Positions 5,772 through 7,981 of a DNA stretch of 7,981 nucleotides are shown piece by piece. The notes beneath the pieces were generated by a model. The model was not told the DNA's origin and made no database searches. It saw only the letters and a program-made list of their open reading frames with translations. The DNA lies in NCBI GenBank assembly GCA_027027485.1, contig JALVLL010000223.1, positions 1 through 7,981 of the forward strand, written 5' to 3'. Source of the stretch: Candidatus Bipolaricaulota bacterium (lineage in GTDB: Bacteria > Bipolaricaulota > Bipolaricaulia > Bipolaricaulales > Bipolaricaulaceae). Position 1 is the stretch's first letter. Each line of letters begins with the position of its first letter. The translations under genes and the position numbers were made by a program.

Positions 5772-6725
5772 ATGGAGCCGCTTCTCAAGGTAGAGGGCCT
5801 AAAGCTTTACTTTCGAACCACCAAGGGGATTGTCCAAGCAGTGGACGGAGTTGGTTTCGAACTTATGCCCCGGACGGCCATGGTGGTGGTGGGGGAGTCC
5901 GGGTGCGGCAAGACCTCACTTGCCCGGGCGATCCTGCGGCTCCTCCCCAAGAACGTCCACACCTATTCGGGAAAGATCTATCTCGATGGCCAAGATGTCA
6001 TGCAGCTCAATGACGAGCAATTCCGCCGCCAGATCCGCTGGCAGAAGATCTCTTATGTGGCCCAGGCCGCCATGAACGCCCTGAACCCCGTGATCAAGGT
6101 GGGATTCCAGGTGGCCGAGCCCCTGCTCATCCACAAGAGGATGAAAAGGGAGGAGGCCATGCGCAGGGTAGTGGAGGCCTTCCAAATCGTGGGTGTTCCC
6201 ACCGACTTCGTGGACCGATACCCCTTCGAGCTTTCCGGCGGCATGCGCCAGCGGGTGGTGATCGCCATGGCGCTCGTCACGAACCCCCAGCTTGTGATCC
6301 TGGACGAGCCCACCTCGGCCCTGGATGTCCTCACCCAGGCCAACATCATGAACTCCTTGAAGGGGATCAAGCAGGAGTTCGACCTCACCTATATCCTTAT
6401 CACCCACGATATCTCCACCTCGAGCGAGCTGGCGTTGGAGGCCATGGTGATGTACGCGGGACAGATAGTGGAGCTCGGCAAGGCCGGCCACTTCTACCTC
6501 GAGCCCCTGCACCCCTACTCCCAAAAGCTCATGTCCAGCGTACCTACGCTCAGGGAGGATAAGGAACTCGATTTCATCCCGGGGCAGCCCCCAAGCCTCA
6601 TCAACCCCCCCAAGGGCTGCCGCTTCGCCCCCCGATGCCCCAAGCGTTTCTCGGCCTGTGATCAGGAGCCACCGATGGTGGAATACAAGGATGGCCGTAA
6701 AATCAAGTGCCACCTCTACGCGTGA
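5772..6725 (+). CDS. ABC transporter ATP-binding protein, DppD/OppD type
   Basis: One of the two cytoplasmic ATPases that power import. It has 317 residues with all motifs in order: Walker A GESGCGKT (41-48), Q-loop glutamine Q98 in the AQAAMNALNP stretch typical of this subgroup, signature LSGGMRQR (154-161), Walker B LVILDEP (174-180) with catalytic E179, D-loop SALD (182-185), and switch histidine H212 (ITHD). The C-terminal oligopeptide-transporter extension (HPYSQKL, then GQPPSL) ends with four cysteines at 283, 289, 296 and 313 in C-x5-C-x6-C-x16-C spacing. Such cysteines are known to hold a [4Fe-4S] cluster in Dpp/Opp ATPases. The ATG directly follows the preceding TGA, with GAGGGAG (5759-5765) as Shine-Dalgarno. 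Codon use is G+C rich, unlike the permeases. All active-site residues are present. Confidence 0.96.
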   Translation: MEPLLKVEGLKLYFRTTKGIVQAVDGVGFELMPRTAMVVVGESGCGKTSLARAILRLLPKNVHTYSGKIYLDGQDVMQLNDEQFRRQIRWQKISYVAQAAMNALNPVIKVGFQVAEPLLIHKRMKREEAMRRVVEAFQIVGVPTDFVDRYPFELSGGMRQRVVIAMALVTNPQLVILDEPTSALDVLTQANIMNSLKGIKQEFDLTYILITHDISTSSELALEAMVMYAGQIVELGKAGHFYLEPLHPYSQKLMSSVPTLREDKELDFIPGQPPSLINPPKGCRFAPRCPKRFSACDQEPPMVEYKDGRKIKCHLYA

Positions 6726-6736
6726 GGGCAGGTGAG

Positions 6737-7705
6737 ATGGAGGACAGGGTTCTCCTCGCGGTAAAGGATCTCCACAAATGGTTCGAGCTCCGTAAGTGGG
6801 GCTTCATCCATGTGGGGTTCGTGCGGGCCGTGGACGGGGTTGACTTCGATATCCACTACGGCGAGGCCGTTACCTTCGTGGGGGAGTCCGGCTGTGGGAA
6901 GAGCACCCTGGCCCGCACCATGCTCGGGCTCTACCAGCCCACCAAGGGGGAGATCCTCTTCCAGGGCAAGCGCCTGCAGAAGCTGGGCCGCTGGTACCGC
7001 TCCCAGGTAGGTTACGTCCAGCAGGATCCCTACGGGGCTTTGCCTCCCTTCATGAACGTGCGCCGGATCCTCCTCGAGCCGTTGGTGATAAACCACTGGG
7101 GCACCCGGGCGGAACGCGAACGCAGGATCCGGGAGGTACTGGAGGAAGTGAAGCTCACCCCGGTGGACGATTTCATCGCCAAATTCCCCCATATGCTCTC
7201 GGGGGGGCAACAGCAGCGCCTGGTGATCGCTAGGGCCATCGTTATGAACCCCAAGCTTCTCGTCGCCGACGAGCCGGTTTCCATGCTGGATGCATCGGTG
7301 CGGGTGGAGATCCTGAAGCTCCTCGATAGCGTGCAGAAGGCGCACAACTTGGGTGTGGCCTATATCACCCACGACCTTTCCACCGTGCGCTATTTCTCCG
7401 AGAGGATCTTCGTGATGTACGCGGCCAAGATCGTGGAGAAGGCGCCGGTGAAGGAGCTCATCCGCAATCCCCTCCATCCCTATACCCAAGCGCTCCTCGA
7501 CGCCATCGCCGATCCCGACCCCGAGAACGCCCACAAGATGCGGGAGGTCCCCCCCGGCGAGCCGCCGAGCCTCCTGCACCCCCCGTCGGGGTGCCGGTTC
7601 CATCCGCGCTGCAAGCACGCAATCGAGGGGCTCTGTGACCGCGAGGTCCCGCCGGAGTTCGAGCCGACACCGGGACATTTCGTTTCCTGTTGGCTTCACA
7701 AATGA
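6737..7705 (+). CDS. ABC transporter ATP-binding protein, DppF/OppF type
   Basis: The partner ATPase, 322 residues. Motifs are Walker A GESGCGKS (49-56), Q-loop Q96 in VQQDPYGALPP, signature LSGGQQQR (154-161), Walker B LLVADEP (174-180), D-loop SMLD (182-185) and switch histidine H212. An extended first loop (RKWGFIHVGFVRAVDGV) and the HPYTQALL and PPGEPPSLL blocks are typical of DppF/OppF. The C-terminal cysteines at 286, 292, 300 and 318 repeat the iron-sulfur arrangement of the first ATPase. The ATG at 6737 is preferred: GAGGG (6724-6728) is 8 bases upstream, and the product then begins just before the first conserved strand. An in-frame GTG at 6707 inside the previous gene would add ten residues lacking family similarity. 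The 11-base gap after the first ATPase gene and the ATGA overlap with the next gene place it in one transcript. Confidence 0.96.
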   Translation: MEDRVLLAVKDLHKWFELRKWGFIHVGFVRAVDGVDFDIHYGEAVTFVGESGCGKSTLARTMLGLYQPTKGEILFQGKRLQKLGRWYRSQVGYVQQDPYGALPPFMNVRRILLEPLVINHWGTRAERERRIREVLEEVKLTPVDDFIAKFPHMLSGGQQQRLVIARAIVMNPKLLVADEPVSMLDASVRVEILKLLDSVQKAHNLGVAYITHDLSTVRYFSERIFVMYAAKIVEKAPVKELIRNPLHPYTQALLDAIADPDPENAHKMREVPPGEPPSLLHPPSGCRFHPRCKHAIEGLCDREVPPEFEPTPGHFVSCWLHK

Positions 7706-7908
7706 GCACCGGAAGGTATAGGTTCCTCATGGGATTGGCCGCCGCCATGATGATGGCGGCCGTCATCCTCCCCTTCCTCATGGTGATCAGGGTCATCGCC
7801 CCGAGCGTCCGATTGAGCTTCCTCTCCTATGGCCTTTCGGTTGGGGGAATGGGGCTGGGGCTTTACGCCGTATTTCACCATCTCGCCCTCCCCCGCCGAA
7901 AGGACTGA
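7702..7908 (+). CDS. Small two-helix membrane protein of unknown function
   Basis: A 68-residue product that I do not recognise. It has a short basic N-terminus (MSTGRYRF), a first hydrophobic helix about residues 9-30 rich in methionine and alanine (GLAAAMMMAAVILPFLMVI), a basic turn (R-V-I-A-P-S-V-R), a second helix about 39-58 rich in glycine (YGLSVGGMGLGLYAVF), and a charged tail (LPRRKD). By the positive-inside rule both ends face the cytoplasm. The ATG overlaps the stop of the second ATPase gene as ATGA, with no clear Shine-Dalgarno sequence, so it would be translated by reinitiation. A second in-frame ATG at 7729 is possible. Three bases separate its stop from the next start. It could belong to the transporter or to the S1 gene that follows. 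That it is a real gene rests on overlap, membrane pattern and lack of any other candidate in the gap. Confidence 0.7.
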   Translation: MSTGRYRFLMGLAAAMMMAAVILPFLMVIRVIAPSVRLSFLSYGLSVGGMGLGLYAVFHHLALPRRKD

Positions 7909-7911
7909 GAG

Positions 7912-7981
7912 ATGCCCGTAAAGGTCGGAGACCTGGTCGAGGCCACCGTGGTAAGGGTGGGGGAGGCAGATGCCCTGGTGC
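7912..7981 (+). CDS. S1-domain RNA-binding protein, N-terminal fragment (probably ribosomal protein S1 or a homologue; 3' end outside window)
   Basis: Only 23 codons are visible. They read MPVKVGDLVEATVVRVGEAD followed by ALV, the first two strands of an S1 OB-fold domain (V-G-D-x-V-x-x-x-V-x-x-V pattern), starting three residues into the protein. AAAGGA at 7899-7904 lies 7 bases before the ATG. An S1 domain at the very N-terminus fits ribosomal protein S1 and several small S1-domain proteins; the window is too short to choose. It begins three bases after the small membrane-protein gene, so the two are probably cotranscribed. Confidence 0.72.
   Translation, partial: MPVKVGDLVEATVVRVGEADALV

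Noticed and set aside
5916..7699. Two long minus-strand open frames (5916-6713 and 6716-7699) opposite the ATPase genes
   Set aside because: Both are antisense to ATPases with all motifs intact. Their products are rich in H, G, L and E as expected from reading such genes backward, and contain no recognisable motif.
5772..7705. The two ATPase genes as a recent tandem duplication
   Set aside because: They share all ABC motifs but differ strongly between them, and each has its own DppD- or DppF-type features, so they are ancient paralogues as in every Dpp/Opp system.

Overview
The window is a gene-dense, entirely plus-strand stretch of bacterial DNA. It carries a complete five-gene ABC transporter of the dipeptide/oligopeptide (Dpp/Opp) type, flanked on both sides by translation-related genes. 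No RNA genes, insertion sequences, CRISPR arrays or phage genes were seen. The organism cannot be fixed from the sequence. Flanks and ATPase genes are G+C rich, Shine-Dalgarno sequences are purine-rich, and the promoter is sigma-70-like, so it is a bacterium. The substrate-binding protein has a Sec signal peptide without a lipobox cysteine, which fits a diderm with a periplasm better than a monoderm. The protein style recalls uncultured anaerobic lineages such as Bipolaricaulota, Thermotogota or Chloroflexota relatives, but that is impression, not proof.

Layout. 2-445 is the 3' part of tsaB (tRNA t6A synthesis), overlapping by 8 bases rpmB (ribosomal protein bL28, zinc-ribbon form, 438-626). 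A textbook promoter (TTGACA, 17 bp, TATAAA) overlaps the rpmB stop codon and opens the transporter operon. The binding protein gene (739-3207) follows and ends in a strong intrinsic terminator (3217-3257). A possible second promoter overlaps that terminator and precedes the two permease genes (3310-4449 and 4446-5771), which overlap by ATGA. Two ATPase genes follow (5772-6725 with no gap, then 6737-7705). A 68-residue two-helix membrane protein (7702-7908) overlaps the last ATPase gene by ATGA, and the window ends in the first 23 codons of an S1-domain protein (7912 onward), probably ribosomal protein S1 or a relative.

How they work together. The binding protein captures a solute in the periplasm. 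The two permeases form the channel and the two ATPases drive import. The substrate is probably a peptide or an oligosaccharide, since this family binds both, and nothing here decides between them. The terminator between binding protein and permeases should give more binding protein than membrane complex.

Most notable: the binding protein appears to be a circular permutation of the SBP_bac_5 fold. Motifs normally in the C-terminal half come first, motifs normally at the N-terminus come after residue 376, and the strand where canonical chains are continuous is present at both ends. An Ig-like tail follows. The second permease carries an extra extracytoplasmic domain of roughly 140 residues. The permease genes are also far poorer in G+C than the genes on either side. 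The permutation and the extra domain together suggest a distinct transporter subfamily.
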